This document shows, in pieces, positions 8,761 through 17,702 of a stretch of 43,706 nt of DNA. How positions within the stretch are numbered: the first letter of the stretch is position 1; each line of letters starts with the position of its first letter. The DNA comes from Cyanobacteriota bacterium. GTDB lineage: Bacteria > Cyanobacteriota > Cyanobacteriia > Pseudanabaenales > Pseudanabaenaceae. The DNA is taken from contig JANXUJ010000129.1 of NCBI GenBank assembly GCA_025356295.1, positions 1-43,706 of the forward strand, in the 5' to 3' direction. A program made the translations under genes and the position numbers. The notes under the pieces were generated by a model that was given only the letters and a program-made list of their open reading frames with translations, was not told the DNA's origin and ran no database searches.

Positions 8761-11043
8761 ATGGCGAAAATAACTATGCTCGGCAAAACCCTAACTGGGC
8801 GCTATAAAATCGTCAATCAACTCGGCGGCGGTGGCTTCAGCCACACATTTATTGCCGAAGATGGATATTTGCCCGATCGCCCTTTGTGTGTGATCAAGCA
8901 ACTCAAACCTGCGTCATCTCAAGCAGAAGTGTTGCGGATTTCGCGCGAACTATTTGATAAAGAGGCTAAAATCCTCTATCGATTAGGAAAACATGATTGT
9001 ATTCCCAGTCTGCTTGCTCATTTTGAAGAAGATGAAGAGTTTTTCTTGGCGCAAGAATTGATCGAAGGCAATGTCTTGAGTCAAGAAATTAAATCTGGTC
9101 AATGCTGGGGAGAAGAATACACGATTGATTTTTTGACTGATATTTTGTCAACCCTTGATTTTGTGCATCGGCAGCAGGTAATTCATCGCGATATCAAACC
9201 GAGCAACCTAATTCGCCGCGATCGTGATCGCAAAATTGTCTTAATAGATTTTGGGGCTGTCAAAGAAGTTAGCACCCAATCCATCAATCAATCGTTTAGT
9301 CAATTAGGAAATACTTCAAGTCTGGTGATTGGCTCTCCCGGCTATATGCCCAATGAGCAGTACAGTGGCAAGACTATATTTGCGAGTGATATCTACGCGA
9401 TCGGGATCATTGCTATCCAAGCCTTAACAGGATTATTACCCAACCAAATTCCTGAAAATCCTTTGACAAGTGAGTTTTGCTGGCGCGATCACGTTGAAGT
9501 CACACCAACGTTAGCCGATGTGATCGATAAGATGGTGCGGTTTGATTTTCGGCAACGCTATCAATCGATAAATGAATTGCTTGGAGCAATCCAACCTTTA
9601 CGAGTGCGATCGCTTGCTCAGATTATTTTGAGCGAAATCACTCCACCACTTTTAGAGGAGTTACCGATTACGCCTGACACTCCTCAAAGTCTGATTGAAG
9701 AAATCTCCGATGATCTAGAAATGAGTGCAGACCCAATCAGAGCCAAAAAGTTAGTGTGCTTGGTATGCACAGGGATTTTAGAAAATGATCTGCATCGTTT
9801 AGATAATTTTAGCTTTGTGGAATTGCTAGAAGATATCTATCAGCAATATCCAACGATTGAATCTCTGAAAGAGAACTTAGTCAAATCAGTCAAAACCATC
9901 GCTGTCCACAAGCAGCAGCAATATTTAACAGTTGCCAAAATTGTATTTAATGCCGCTTCTAAGTTTTATCAACAGCATCCACAATCAATAGGCTCTGAGA
10001 TATCTGAGACTATTGAGCCATCTGTACCAGATTCTAGTTCAGTTATTCCTCAAATTTCTTATAATGTCAGTCATCTGGTGATTAATGCTGGTTCGGCACA
10101 ACTTGTTGCACCACTTGATACTTCGCATATTGATACTTCCCCTAATCAATCTAACTTCACCGAAGAAGAGCGATCGCTTATTGATGACTCTTTTACTGAT
10201 GATCTTTATCTCAATGAGGAGTCAGATATCTATGCTTTGGCTTTCCATGACATTGATATCGATGCTCAACAAATACGCTTAAAGAAGCTTTTATTATATG
10301 CCTATCAAGATGTTTGGGAAAATGATCTAAGTCAGCTAAACAGTGTGGATTGGCTAAGTCTCTTAAGAGAACTGAATTCCTTTATGCCCACTTTTCCGCA
10401 ATTAATAGCTCTAATTCAAGAAGCCGTGCAAAGAGTTTCTAAACCTGCGGAGTATGTAGTAATCGGCAATTTACTGCTCACAAAATTAGAGTGTCTCTAT
10501 CCTGATAGTTTTAATCTTGATAGCTTTAGCGCGATCGCGTCAGTGATTAGCCAATCTAATAATCAATCTTATCAAAGCGATCGCCTAGTCCCTGACCAAA
10601 CCTATCGCAAAATTCCCTTTGACCCTAAAATTGTAGATGATCTTTTTGACTTGCGGCTAGACCTAATGCGGTTTACAAATTCGATGAGAGCCAAGATTTT
10701 GCTATTTTCCGCACTTTATTATCCTTTTGAGCCTGATCGCGATAACTGGCATGATTTAAAAACTCATCGACTAGATGGACTACTACGCCAACTATTTTAT
10801 GCTTATCCTTCATTTATTAAAGTTGAAAAATCGATCTGGGAAACCACGCGATCGCTAAGTGAACCGACTGCCTATGCCCAATCTGCTAATTACATTCTCC
10901 AAGCAATCAAAGTTTTGTATGATCAACTTGATGCGCGATCAATGGAGCATCCCGCTGATGGTAATAATCAAGATGATGACTGCACTCAACCCAGTGCGAT
11001 CGCCTTCAGACAGGATGATGACGATTCTTGCCAGTTTGCATAA
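8761..11043 (+). CDS. Serine/threonine protein kinase with three C-terminal helical repeats
   Basis: Cytosolic Hanks-type kinase (about 1-280) followed by some 480 residues without a named domain. The glycine loop is LGGGGFSHTF (21-30), the ATP-binding Lys46 lies in CVIKQL, and the catalytic IHRDIKPSN carries Asp144 and Asn149. DFG is Asp163-Phe-Gly, and a typical cyanobacterial PGYMPNEQ loop follows, so the kinase should be active. The tail holds three copies of a helix-rich module of about 80 residues (326-405, 505-581, 642-721) sharing KK-L, ENDL--L, LL-E, P, and a terminal Y, separated by Ser/Asp-rich linkers. There is no membrane segment. I use ATG 8761; TTG 8752 and ATG 8776 are alternatives. 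The pentapeptide-repeat gene follows after 36 bases, so co-expression is likely. Substrates cannot be told. Confidence 0.93.
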   Translation: MAKITMLGKTLTGRYKIVNQLGGGGFSHTFIAEDGYLPDRPLCVIKQLKPASSQAEVLRISRELFDKEAKILYRLGKHDCIPSLLAHFEEDEEFFLAQELIEGNVLSQEIKSGQCWGEEYTIDFLTDILSTLDFVHRQQVIHRDIKPSNLIRRDRDRKIVLIDFGAVKEVSTQSINQSFSQLGNTSSLVIGSPGYMPNEQYSGKTIFASDIYAIGIIAIQALTGLLPNQIPENPLTSEFCWRDHVEVTPTLADVIDKMVRFDFRQRYQSINELLGAIQPLRVRSLAQIILSEITPPLLEELPITPDTPQSLIEEISDDLEMSADPIRAKKLVCLVCTGILENDLHRLDNFSFVELLEDIYQQYPTIESLKENLVKSVKTIAVHKQQQYLTVAKIVFNAASKFYQQHPQSIGSEISETIEPSVPDSSSVIPQISYNVSHLVINAGSAQLVAPLDTSHIDTSPNQSNFTEEERSLIDDSFTDDLYLNEESDIYALAFHDIDIDAQQIRLKKLLLYAYQDVWENDLSQLNSVDWLSLLRELNSFMPTFPQLIALIQEAVQRVSKPAEYVVIGNLLLTKLECLYPDSFNLDSFSAIASVISQSNNQSYQSDRLVPDQTYRKIPFDPKIVDDLFDLRLDLMRFTNSMRAKILLFSALYYPFEPDRDNWHDLKTHRLDGLLRQLFYAYPSFIKVEKSIWETTRSLSEPTAYAQSANYILQAIKVLYDQLDARSMEHPADGNNQDDDCTQPSAIAFRQDDDDSCQFA

Positions 11044-11079
11044 TTCACACTAAGACTCCTAACAATAAAATTTCTAACT

Positions 11080-12138
11080 ATGGATGCAACACTTACTTCT
11101 CAGGATATTTTGCGCCGTTATGCTAAAGGCGATCGCGACTTTAGTGGACTCAATCTCAGTGGTGTCAATCTTAGTGGCGCAAATCTCAGTCGGACTGATT
11201 GGCTAGATGTTAATTTTGCCAAATCTTATTTAAATAGTACTGTCTTTACCTTTGCTTGCTTGACTCGCGCAAATATGCGCGGAGCCGTGATGGTTGGCGC
11301 AAGTCTATGTGGCGCGAACCTCAATCAAGCGAGCCTCAGCAATATCAATTTATCTAATGCCGATTTGCATGGTGCGAGTTTGCAAGGCGCAACGCTCTTT
11401 GGAGCTAATCTTAGCCTTGCGAATTTAATGGATGCGAACTTAATTGATGCAGATATGCGAACAGTTAATTTGAGTGGAGCCAACCTGATCGGAGCCTGTA
11501 TGCGCGGCGCAAATCTCAGACAAGAGCGAGCGATCGGCGATCAGCATGAAATCGATGCGAGCAAAAAGAAGCGGAATATCGCAAATTTAACTGCTGCAAA
11601 TCTATCGGGTGCTGACTTGCGCGGCGCAAATCTATCGGGTGCTGATTTGTATAAAGCCGACCTGCGCGGCGCAAATCTCCAAGAAGCAACTCTAAGTGGA
11701 GCGAACCTTAGCGAAGCGAAGCTTAATAATGCGAATCTGCAAGGTGTATTTTTGACTGAGGCAAATCTTAGCCGCGCGACTTTCTTAGGAGCGATATTAG
11801 ACAATGCCAAATTAGAACGAGCGATCATGATCGACGCTAATTTTAATGGAGTTTCGCTCCGAGGTGCAGTAATGCCAGACGTTAAAGCAAGTCGTGTGCA
11901 GATGCAGGAAACTGATCTAACTGATGCAAAATTCTCGCGTGCCGATCTCAGTCGAGCCGATCTTAAAGGCGCAATTATGGTGCGTGCTAATTTGATTGAA
12001 GCTTATCTCGCGCGGACTAATCTCGCTAATGTCGATTTAACGGATGCAGTTCTCAATCGTGCTGAGTTGAGCAGTGCCAATCTCGTCAGCGCAATTCTGA
12101 AAGGAGCCACACTCCCTGATGGCAAAGTGCATAAGTAA
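11080..12138 (+). CDS. Pentapeptide-repeat protein
   Basis: Soluble 352-residue protein built almost wholly of A(N/D)LxX pentapeptides, which form a right-handed quadrilateral beta helix. The short N-terminus (ILRRYAKGDRDFSGLNL) is common in cyanobacterial members. The repeats are interrupted once, near residues 148-170, by a charged loop (IGDQHEIDASKKKRN), which would project from the helix. Many turns read GANLSGADL. There is no signal peptide, membrane span or second domain. It follows the Ser/Thr kinase by 36 bases and is probably co-transcribed, a frequent pairing in cyanobacteria. The biochemical role of the family is mostly unknown; it may be a scaffold or kinase target, which is inference from context. 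Confidence 0.93.
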   Translation: MDATLTSQDILRRYAKGDRDFSGLNLSGVNLSGANLSRTDWLDVNFAKSYLNSTVFTFACLTRANMRGAVMVGASLCGANLNQASLSNINLSNADLHGASLQGATLFGANLSLANLMDANLIDADMRTVNLSGANLIGACMRGANLRQERAIGDQHEIDASKKKRNIANLTAANLSGADLRGANLSGADLYKADLRGANLQEATLSGANLSEAKLNNANLQGVFLTEANLSRATFLGAILDNAKLERAIMIDANFNGVSLRGAVMPDVKASRVQMQETDLTDAKFSRADLSRADLKGAIMVRANLIEAYLARTNLANVDLTDAVLNRAELSSANLVSAILKGATLPDGKVHK

Positions 12139-12145
12139 TCTTTTT

Positions 12146-12406
12146 TTAACTATGTCGATTCACTTCTTGTTGTAGCCATTCATCGATAGGTTGACCATCT
12201 TTACGAACGAGTTCTATCTCAACAAGTACGGCAGAATTGGAACCGACTGGAGCCATTTTTTGATGGAAGCGAATTAAATAATCTTTAGGATTATGATTAC
12301 GCTCTTTTAGCCAATCTTGGACTTTGAGTTCGGCAAAGAGTGATTGTCCTTGCTCAAACATGCGTGTGATCTGCATTCTAATTGTAAAAGGATTAATTTG
12401 CGGCAT
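12146..12406 (-). CDS. Small conserved-looking hypothetical protein
   Basis: An 86-residue soluble protein I do not recognise. It has a regular mixed composition (MPQINPFTIRMQITRMFEQG at the N-terminus, then KVQDWLKERNHNP and QPIDEWLQQEV) and looks like a real alpha/beta fold rather than chance coding: acidic and hydrophobic residues alternate and there is no low-complexity bias. It converges on the pentapeptide gene with a 7-base gap and lies 56 bases downstream of mltA on the same strand. A weak AAGAGAAG ribosome site precedes the ATG. No function can be assigned. Confidence 0.7.
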   Translation of the reverse strand: MPQINPFTIRMQITRMFEQGQSLFAELKVQDWLKERNHNPKDYLIRFHQKMAPVGSNSAVLVEIELVRKDGQPIDEWLQQEVNRHS

Positions 12407-12462
12407 AAATTCTTCTCTTTATATAATTTTTTTGGGTTTTAAGTAAGCGCTGTAACTGCTCT

Positions 12463-13728
12463 CTATCTTTTTAATACAAGATAATATAACTCGCCGTCAC
12501 CTTTGATTAAACCAGCCCGTTGTTTGGCGCGATCGCCTGTTCCCATAAAGATATCAGCGCGTCCTGCACCCCGAATTGCGCCGCCAGTATCTTGATCGAG
12601 GACAAAACGCTGAATGGGTCGGAGTTCGAGTTTACCTGTGATCGGATTTTCAAAAGGAATCTCAGTGCGGACGATCGCAATACCACCTGCAGGAAATATT
12701 TTTTTGTCAGTGGCGATCGATCGCTCGGCACTGACTGGCAAGCCAAGACTGCCTGTGGCGGGTCTGCCATTGGTTTCACGAAAAAATACAAAGCTGGGAT
12801 TACGGTTTAAGTAAGTAACTAAATCTTGAGGATTATTTTTAAAGTATTCGATCAAAGTCTGCAAGGTGACATCTTCGAGACGCATTTTGCCATCGCGAAC
12901 GATCTCTGCCCCAACCGATCGATATGGTTGATCGGTTTTACCCGCATAGCCAACTGTCAATAAATTGCCATCAGGCAACTCAAATCTTGCTGAACCCTGC
13001 ACATGGACTAAAAAAGCTTGAAAGCGATCGCTTAACCAAGCAATCTCTAAACCTGACAGCTGCTGACTGCCTTCGAGCATCGTCCGAGTCGGATGTGGCG
13101 ATCGCCATTGATCGAAATCAGGTGGCAGCCGATAGAGCGGATACTGAAACTCTTTCGTCCGTGTACGGCTTGCCTTATACACGGCTTCGTAATAGCCTGT
13201 AAACTGCATCGTGCCATTGCCATCGCGTCCCACTGACTGATACAGATCAAATTCGCGATTAACGGCTTGCTGTAAATCTTTGGCAGTGCGTGACACCTGC
13301 ACAAGTCGATGAAACCGCACTAAACTGCGTTCCATCAGATCGCGACTAATTCCTGCCACAGGATAACGTTTATCGGCTGATGGGGTTTGAATGTACTGGA
13401 TGCTATTAGCGATCGCTTGCAAAAGATTTGGGCGATCGCTTTCTAACAAGTCATCGGTGATATCAAGAGTGAGCGGATTCACGGCACGCGGTGCGATCGG
13501 GACTATGGCTTGAGCAAGTTTTAGTTCAGCAGCTTCAGCGGGTCTTTGAAAATCGGTCTGCATGTAGCAAGGTGGTACGGCACAAATCAATCCCACCCAA
13601 GTGGCAAATAATAAATCACCGCCTTGATACAAAACTGATTGCCAAGAAGGTTGTCGATGTTGTGGCGATCGCTTCGCTTTACTTAATCTACTTGTATTTC
13701 TTGTATTCAAACTATGGGAACCGATCAC
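12463..13728 (-). CDS. mltA: Membrane-bound lytic murein transglycosylase A
   Basis: Peptidoglycan lytic transglycosylase that cleaves glycan strands to 1,6-anhydromuropeptides in the periplasm. The 421 residues comprise a basic N-terminus, one hydrophobic segment (about 37-55) acting as signal anchor, the MltA barrel (FTGYYEAVYKASRTRTKEF; GLEIAWLSDRFQAFLVHVQG) and the C-terminal 3D domain with the catalytic aspartate in VLDQDTGGAIRGAGRADIFM. No proper lipobox is visible: the Cys in VGLIC lacks the small residue before it, so it is probably not a lipoprotein like E. coli MltA. The start codon is GTG, supported by AGGAG 9 bases upstream. It is a single gene, divergent from the FAD dehydrogenase. 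Confidence 0.93.
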   Translation of the reverse strand: MIGSHSLNTRNTSRLSKAKRSPQHRQPSWQSVLYQGGDLLFATWVGLICAVPPCYMQTDFQRPAEAAELKLAQAIVPIAPRAVNPLTLDITDDLLESDRPNLLQAIANSIQYIQTPSADKRYPVAGISRDLMERSLVRFHRLVQVSRTAKDLQQAVNREFDLYQSVGRDGNGTMQFTGYYEAVYKASRTRTKEFQYPLYRLPPDFDQWRSPHPTRTMLEGSQQLSGLEIAWLSDRFQAFLVHVQGSARFELPDGNLLTVGYAGKTDQPYRSVGAEIVRDGKMRLEDVTLQTLIEYFKNNPQDLVTYLNRNPSFVFFRETNGRPATGSLGLPVSAERSIATDKKIFPAGGIAIVRTEIPFENPITGKLELRPIQRFVLDQDTGGAIRGAGRADIFMGTGDRAKQRAGLIKGDGELYYLVLKR

Positions 13729-13737
13729 CCTTATAAA

Positions 13738-13742
13738 CTCCT
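13738..13742 (-). promoter_or_regulatory. Ribosome binding site that decides the mltA GTG start
   Basis: AGGAG on the minus strand, 9 bases before the GTG at 13728. The next in-frame ATG would remove the signal anchor, so the GTG is preferred. Confidence 0.65.
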
Positions 13743-13889
13743 GATTAAATAGTGCTAGATGATATTTGTGTTAGTTGCTGTGACGATCAATATGGCTATA
13801 CTTGACGTTAATACTAACCCGTTGTTCGTAATTAGGAGCTTTTTCTTTATAGCTTAAGATGTTTATTGAGCTTATAAATTTTATTGACC

Positions 13890-15494
13890 ATGCTACGAAT
13901 TACTGAGATTAAACTTCCTCTCGATCATCCTGAAGATGCACTTAAATCTGCCATTCTCAAAAAGCTGCAAATTAAGCCAGAAGAAATAATTAGTTATTCC
14001 ATTTTTAAACGTAGTTATGATGCCCGAAAAAAAACAGATATTTATCTGGTTTACATTGTTGATATAGATATAGAGACTATTTTAGAAAAGCAATTAAGCG
14101 ATCGCTTCAAAAAAGACCCTCATGTCATGCTCACTCCAGATATGAGTTATCGCTATGTCGCCAAGGCTCCTAGCAATATGGCAACTCGTCCAATCGTGAT
14201 TGGTATGGGACCAGCAGGGATGTTTGCAGGGCTGATTTTAGCGCAAATGGGATTTCGTCCAATTATTTTAGAACGTGGAAAAGCCGTACGTGATCGCACG
14301 GCTGATACTTTTAATTTTTGGAAAGGAAGAGCCGAATTTAATCCTGAATCTAATGCTCAGTTTGGAGAAGGCGGCGCAGGGACTTTCTCGGATGGCAAAC
14401 TCTATAGCCAAGTCAAAGACCCTCAACATTACGGACGCAAAGTTTTGACTGAGTTTGTGAATGCTGGCGCATCTCCTGAGATTTTCTATATCAATAAACC
14501 GCATATTGGCACATTTAAGCTAGTCGGCATTGTCCAAAATTTTCGCGCCCAAATCGAAGCCCTCGGTGGTGAAATTCGGTTTCAGAGTCGAGTAGAAGAT
14601 ATTGATATTCGCAATAGCAAAGCGCAGGGTGTGACTCTCGCGAGTGGAGAATATATCGCCAGTAATCATATCGTTCTCGCAGTCGGACATAGCGCTCGCG
14701 ACACCTTCCAAATGCTCTATGATCGCGGCGTTTATATCGAAGCAAAACCATTCTCGATTGGTTTTAGAATTGAGCATCCGCAAGATTTAATTGATCAGGC
14801 TAGATTTGGCGATCGCGCAGGAAATAAGATATTGGGTGCGGCTGATTACAAATTAGTTCACCATTGTCAGAATGGACGCTCTGTTTATAGCTTCTGTATG
14901 TGTCCAGGGGGCTTAGTTGTAGCCGCAACTTCGGAAGTTGGTCGAGTCGTTACTAACGGTATGAGCCAATATTCGCGCAATGAACGCAATGCCAATAGCG
15001 GCATCGTTGTTGGCATTACGCCCGATGACTATCCCGATCATCCCCTCGCAGGTATTGAATTTCAGCGCCAATTAGAATCTCGCGCTTTTGAGCTTGGTGG
15101 TAGAACTTATGCTGCTCCTGCTCAACTTGTTGGCGATTTTCTCGCCGATCGCCCTTCTAGTGATCTCGGTACGGTTCATCCGTCCTATACCCCAGGGGTG
15201 CATTTGTGCGATCTTAGTCCAAGTTTGCCAGACTATGCGATCGCCGCTATCCGCGAAGCACTTCCTGCTTTTAACAAACAAATTAAGGGCTTTGCGATGG
15301 AAGATGCACTGTTAACTGGTGTGGAAACGCGAACGTCTTCGCCAATTAGGATTAAACGTAATGAGAACTATCAAAGCTTAAATACAGAAGGACTATTTCC
15401 CACGGGTGAAGGAGCGGGATATGCAGGGGGAATTCTCTCAGCGGGAATTGATGGAATTAAAGTAGCTGAGGCTGTGGCTTTGAGTCTCAAGTAA
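13890..15494 (+). CDS. FAD-dependent dehydrogenase of the COG2509 type
   Basis: Soluble flavoprotein of 534 residues from ATG 13890; a TTG two codons upstream is also possible. An N-terminal domain of about 95 residues (LRITEIKLPLDHPEDAL) with ferredoxin-like character precedes the FAD-binding Rossmann motif VIGMGPAGMFAGLILAQMG. The conserved core includes NAQFGEGGAGTFSDGKLYSQ and the cysteine-bearing SVYSFCMCPGG, and the C-terminal FAD motif is FPTGEGAGYAGGILSAGIDG. This combination defines the widespread uncharacterised FAD-dependent dehydrogenase family. Substrate and partner are not known for the family. It stands alone, divergent from mltA and convergent with metK, from which it is separated by a terminator hairpin. 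Confidence 0.88.
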   Translation: MLRITEIKLPLDHPEDALKSAILKKLQIKPEEIISYSIFKRSYDARKKTDIYLVYIVDIDIETILEKQLSDRFKKDPHVMLTPDMSYRYVAKAPSNMATRPIVIGMGPAGMFAGLILAQMGFRPIILERGKAVRDRTADTFNFWKGRAEFNPESNAQFGEGGAGTFSDGKLYSQVKDPQHYGRKVLTEFVNAGASPEIFYINKPHIGTFKLVGIVQNFRAQIEALGGEIRFQSRVEDIDIRNSKAQGVTLASGEYIASNHIVLAVGHSARDTFQMLYDRGVYIEAKPFSIGFRIEHPQDLIDQARFGDRAGNKILGAADYKLVHHCQNGRSVYSFCMCPGGLVVAATSEVGRVVTNGMSQYSRNERNANSGIVVGITPDDYPDHPLAGIEFQRQLESRAFELGGRTYAAPAQLVGDFLADRPSSDLGTVHPSYTPGVHLCDLSPSLPDYAIAAIREALPAFNKQIKGFAMEDALLTGVETRTSSPIRIKRNENYQSLNTEGLFPTGEGAGYAGGILSAGIDGIKVAEAVALSLK

Positions 15495-15500
15495 TAAAAC

Positions 15501-15540
15501 CTAGAAGCGTGGGTCGCCCGCATAGCAGAAGACCCATGTT
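15501..15540. repeat. Dispersed hairpin family, copy A (degenerate)
   Basis: Begins CTAGAAGCGTGGGTCGCCCG and ends GACCCATG. It shares its left half with the copy at 41261 and its core with copies at 19446, 25400 and 26558. It lies in the gap behind the FAD dehydrogenase. Confidence 0.6.
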
Positions 15541-15551
15541 TATCATAAATA

Positions 15552-15582
15552 CAATAAAGGCTCGCTTAGCGAGCCTTTATTG
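15552..15582. terminator. Bidirectional terminator between the FAD dehydrogenase and metK
   Basis: Perfect inverted repeat with 15-bp arms (CAATAAAGGCTCGCT / AGCGAGCCTTTATTG) and a single central base. It lies 20 bases beyond the metK stop and serves convergent genes. Confidence 0.8.
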
Positions 15583-15602
15583 TCTGATTTAAGAGATGAG
15601 AT

Positions 15603-16841
15603 TTAAGCGTTCTTTTTCAAGAGTTCCACTTTATCTAAACGTTCCCAAGGAAGGTCTAGATCGTTGCGTCCCATGTGACCATAGGCAGCGACATCTTGAT
15701 AGAAACGACCATTTCTTTGGCTGGGTAGATTTTGCAAATTAAAATCTTTGATAATCGCCGCAGGACGCAAATCAAAATGATCTTTGACTAGACGCAATAG
15801 AGTCTCATCGTCAACTTTACCTGTGCCGAATGTATCGATGTGCATACTGGTAGGACGAGCAACACCGATCGCATAACTAATTTGTAATTCGCACTTGCTA
15901 GCTAAGCCCGCCGCCACGATATTTTTGGCAGCATGACGACTGGCATAGGCGGCACTGCGATCGACTTTTGTGGGATCTTTGCCAGAAAAAGCACCGCCGC
16001 CGTGACGCGCATAGCCACCATAAGTATCCACAATAATCTTTCGACCTGTTAGCCCAGAATCACCTTGAGGTCCACCGATTACAAACTTGCCCGTTGGATT
16101 AACGAGATAGCGAGTTTGCTCATCAGGCTTGACCGAGGTATCCGCAAAGCTAGGCAAAATTACATGAATCCATAGATCAGCTTTGATCCGCTCTTGGACT
16201 TTAGCTTCATCACTAACGCCATCGATCGCGGCATCATGTTGCGTTGAAATCAGGATCGTATCGATCGCCACGGGTTTATCGTTTTCATAAACCACCGTGA
16301 CTTGGGTTTTGCCATCGGGTCGTAAATAGGGCAACGTACCATTTTTACGAACGACTGATAACTGACGGGCGAGTCGATGCGCTAAAGCGATCGGCATGGG
16401 CATAAACTCAGGCGTTTCGTCACAAGCATATCCAAACATGATGCCTTGATCACCAGCACCTACCGCTTCGATGTCGGCTTCTTCTTCTGCGCCAGTGCGG
16501 ACTTCGTGAGCCACATTTACACCCTGAGCAATGTCAGGTGACTGTTCGTCCAAAGCGACCATCACCGCACAGCTATTTGCCGAAAAGCCATTGTCAGCAT
16601 TGGTGTAACCAATTTCTGCAATTTTTTTACGCGCAATATCAACATAATTAACGTGCGCTTTGGTGGTGATTTCCCCTGTGATCAAGACTAAGCCTGTGTT
16701 TACTACAACTTCCGCAGCAACACGCGATCGCGGGTCTTGAGCCAATAAGGTGTCGAGAATCGTATCAGAAATTTGATCGCAAATTTTGTCAGGATGACCC
16801 TCCGTAACCGATTCAGATGTAAATAAAAAGCGACTAGCCAA
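15603..16841 (-). CDS. metK: S-adenosylmethionine synthase
   Basis: Makes S-adenosylmethionine from methionine and ATP in the cytosol. The 412 residues include all signature segments: the N-terminal [20 protein letters not shown], the ATP-binding [18 protein letters not shown], and the phosphate-binding [19 protein letters not shown]. The start is TTG 16841, which gives the usual [11 protein letters not shown] start and has AGGAGGA 7 bases upstream; no ATG gives a better start. It is monocistronic, with about 240 bases of leader facing the YbjN-like gene. A DUF39/HcyBio gene, implicated elsewhere in homocysteine formation, lies 860 bases away, so the area has a methionine theme. I looked for but cannot recognise a SAM riboswitch in the leader. 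Confidence 0.97.
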   Translation of the reverse strand: MASRFLFTSESVTEGHPDKICDQISDTILDTLLAQDPRSRVAAEVVVNTGLVLITGEITTKAHVNYVDIARKKIAEIGYTNADNGFSANSCAVMVALDEQSPDIAQGVNVAHEVRTGAEEEADIEAVGAGDQGIMFGYACDETPEFMPMPIALAHRLARQLSVVRKNGTLPYLRPDGKTQVTVVYENDKPVAIDTILISTQHDAAIDGVSDEAKVQERIKADLWIHVILPSFADTSVKPDEQTRYLVNPTGKFVIGGPQGDSGLTGRKIIVDTYGGYARHGGGAFSGKDPTKVDRSAAYASRHAAKNIVAAGLASKCELQISYAIGVARPTSMHIDTFGTGKVDDETLLRLVKDHFDLRPAAIIKDFNLQNLPSQRNGRFYQDVAAYGHMGRNDLDLPWERLDKVELLKKNA

Positions 16842-16848
16842 CTATGTT

Positions 16849-16855
16849 TCCTCCT
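16849..16855 (-). promoter_or_regulatory. Ribosome binding site that decides the metK TTG start
   Basis: AGGAGGA on the minus strand, 7 bases upstream of the TTG at 16841. It is one of the strongest Shine-Dalgarno sequences in the window and makes a TTG start credible. Confidence 0.8.
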
Positions 16856-17071
16856 AAACGCAAGAAGTAATAAGGCAAATTTTTAGTATCTCTTAAGATT
16901 CATCCATCATATAGCGATCGTTTGTAAAGTTAAGACATAAAAAACTATAACTTTATGGTTTGGTTGTAGTTTCGTTCTTGCTTATTCTTAGAAAAATTCT
17001 TAGAAAATGTCACTGCGTATAGGTATAGTCTGACTAACTTACAAATTAATTTACAAAATTCTTAGCCTCAT

Positions 17072-17076
17072 GGAGG
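17072..17076 (+). promoter_or_regulatory. Ribosome binding site that decides the TTG start of the YbjN-like gene
   Basis: GGAGG 7 bases upstream of TTG 17084. There is no ATG nearby that would keep the N-terminal helix. Confidence 0.75.
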
Positions 17077-17083
17077 TAAAAAC

Positions 17084-17560
17084 TTGAAATTTGAAACTAC
17101 TGCTCAAGAAGCCTGTTATGAAAAAGTAGTAACGTGGATACAAGAGATATTTGGTAAATGTCCTTGTGCGCGTCAAGACGTGCCAGGGCTAGGAATATTT
17201 ATGGGATCTGCATTAGTTGAGGTACTAATATTCCCTTGGGATGCAAATGATGCCGTGATTAATACGCGATCGTATGTAGTAGTCGGCGCAGAGTTAAAAC
17301 CAGACTTGATGCGATATTTACTAGAAGAAAATGCCAAAATGATTTTTGGAGCTTTTGGTATATCACCCGATAGTGAAATTTTGTTTGAACATTCGATAGT
17401 TGGCTCAACCTGCGATATCAAAGAATTGGAGTCTTCTGTCAAAGCTGTGATGGAAATTTCTGACAAATATGACGATAAAATTGTCGATCGCTGGGGCGGT
17501 AAGAGAGCCTTAGATCGTATCCACGCTGGCACATTGTCTAATCAGGGTTGGTCATTTTGA
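17084..17560 (+). CDS. YbjN / type III chaperone-like fold protein
   Basis: Soluble 158-residue protein resembling the YbjN family (a fold related to type III secretion chaperones), widespread in cyanobacteria with unknown function. Visible features are an amphipathic N-terminal helix (ACYEKVVTWIQEIFG), a beta segment with IFMGSALVEVLIFPWDAND, the central VVVGAELKPDLMRYLLEENA typical of the family, and a helix ending in DRWGG. It starts with TTG, supported by GGAGG. A long terminator hairpin follows the stop immediately, so it is monocistronic. The assignment rests on pattern similarity only. Confidence 0.7.
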   Translation: MKFETTAQEACYEKVVTWIQEIFGKCPCARQDVPGLGIFMGSALVEVLIFPWDANDAVINTRSYVVVGAELKPDLMRYLLEENAKMIFGAFGISPDSEILFEHSIVGSTCDIKELESSVKAVMEISDKYDDKIVDRWGGKRALDRIHAGTLSNQGWSF

Positions 17561-17561
17561 A

Positions 17562-17620
17562 ACAAGAGCCCACAAACAAGAGGAAGTGCAAAGCAATTTC
17601 TCTTGTTTGTGGGCTCTTGT
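17562..17620 (+). terminator. Strong terminator hairpin
   Basis: Perfect 21-bp inverted repeat (from ACAAGAGCCCACAAACAAGA; the complement ends at 17620) with a 17-base loop, starting 1 base after the YbjN-like stop codon. It is unusually long for a simple terminator. Confidence 0.75.
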
Positions 17621-17702
17621 AAAAGCGCAAAGCGCTATATTTTAGATTAAGTTTTTTAGATAAGTTCAAGTAAGTTCAGTAAGTTCAACTTAGCAAAATC
17701 CT

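Noticed and set aside
11541..11828. 95-residue frame antisense to the pentapeptide-repeat gene
   Set aside because: Its repeated RFAxxKSA pattern is simply the complement of the GANLxx repeats.
14515..14783. Two antisense frames inside the FAD dehydrogenase gene
   Set aside because: They overlap each other and a well-conserved gene, and have no recognisable domains.
16842..17083. Possible SAM riboswitch in the metK leader
   Set aside because: I see no conserved SAM-I, SAM-II or SAM/SAH core; only short AT-rich repeats such as ATTCTTAGAAA. A covariance search would be decisive.
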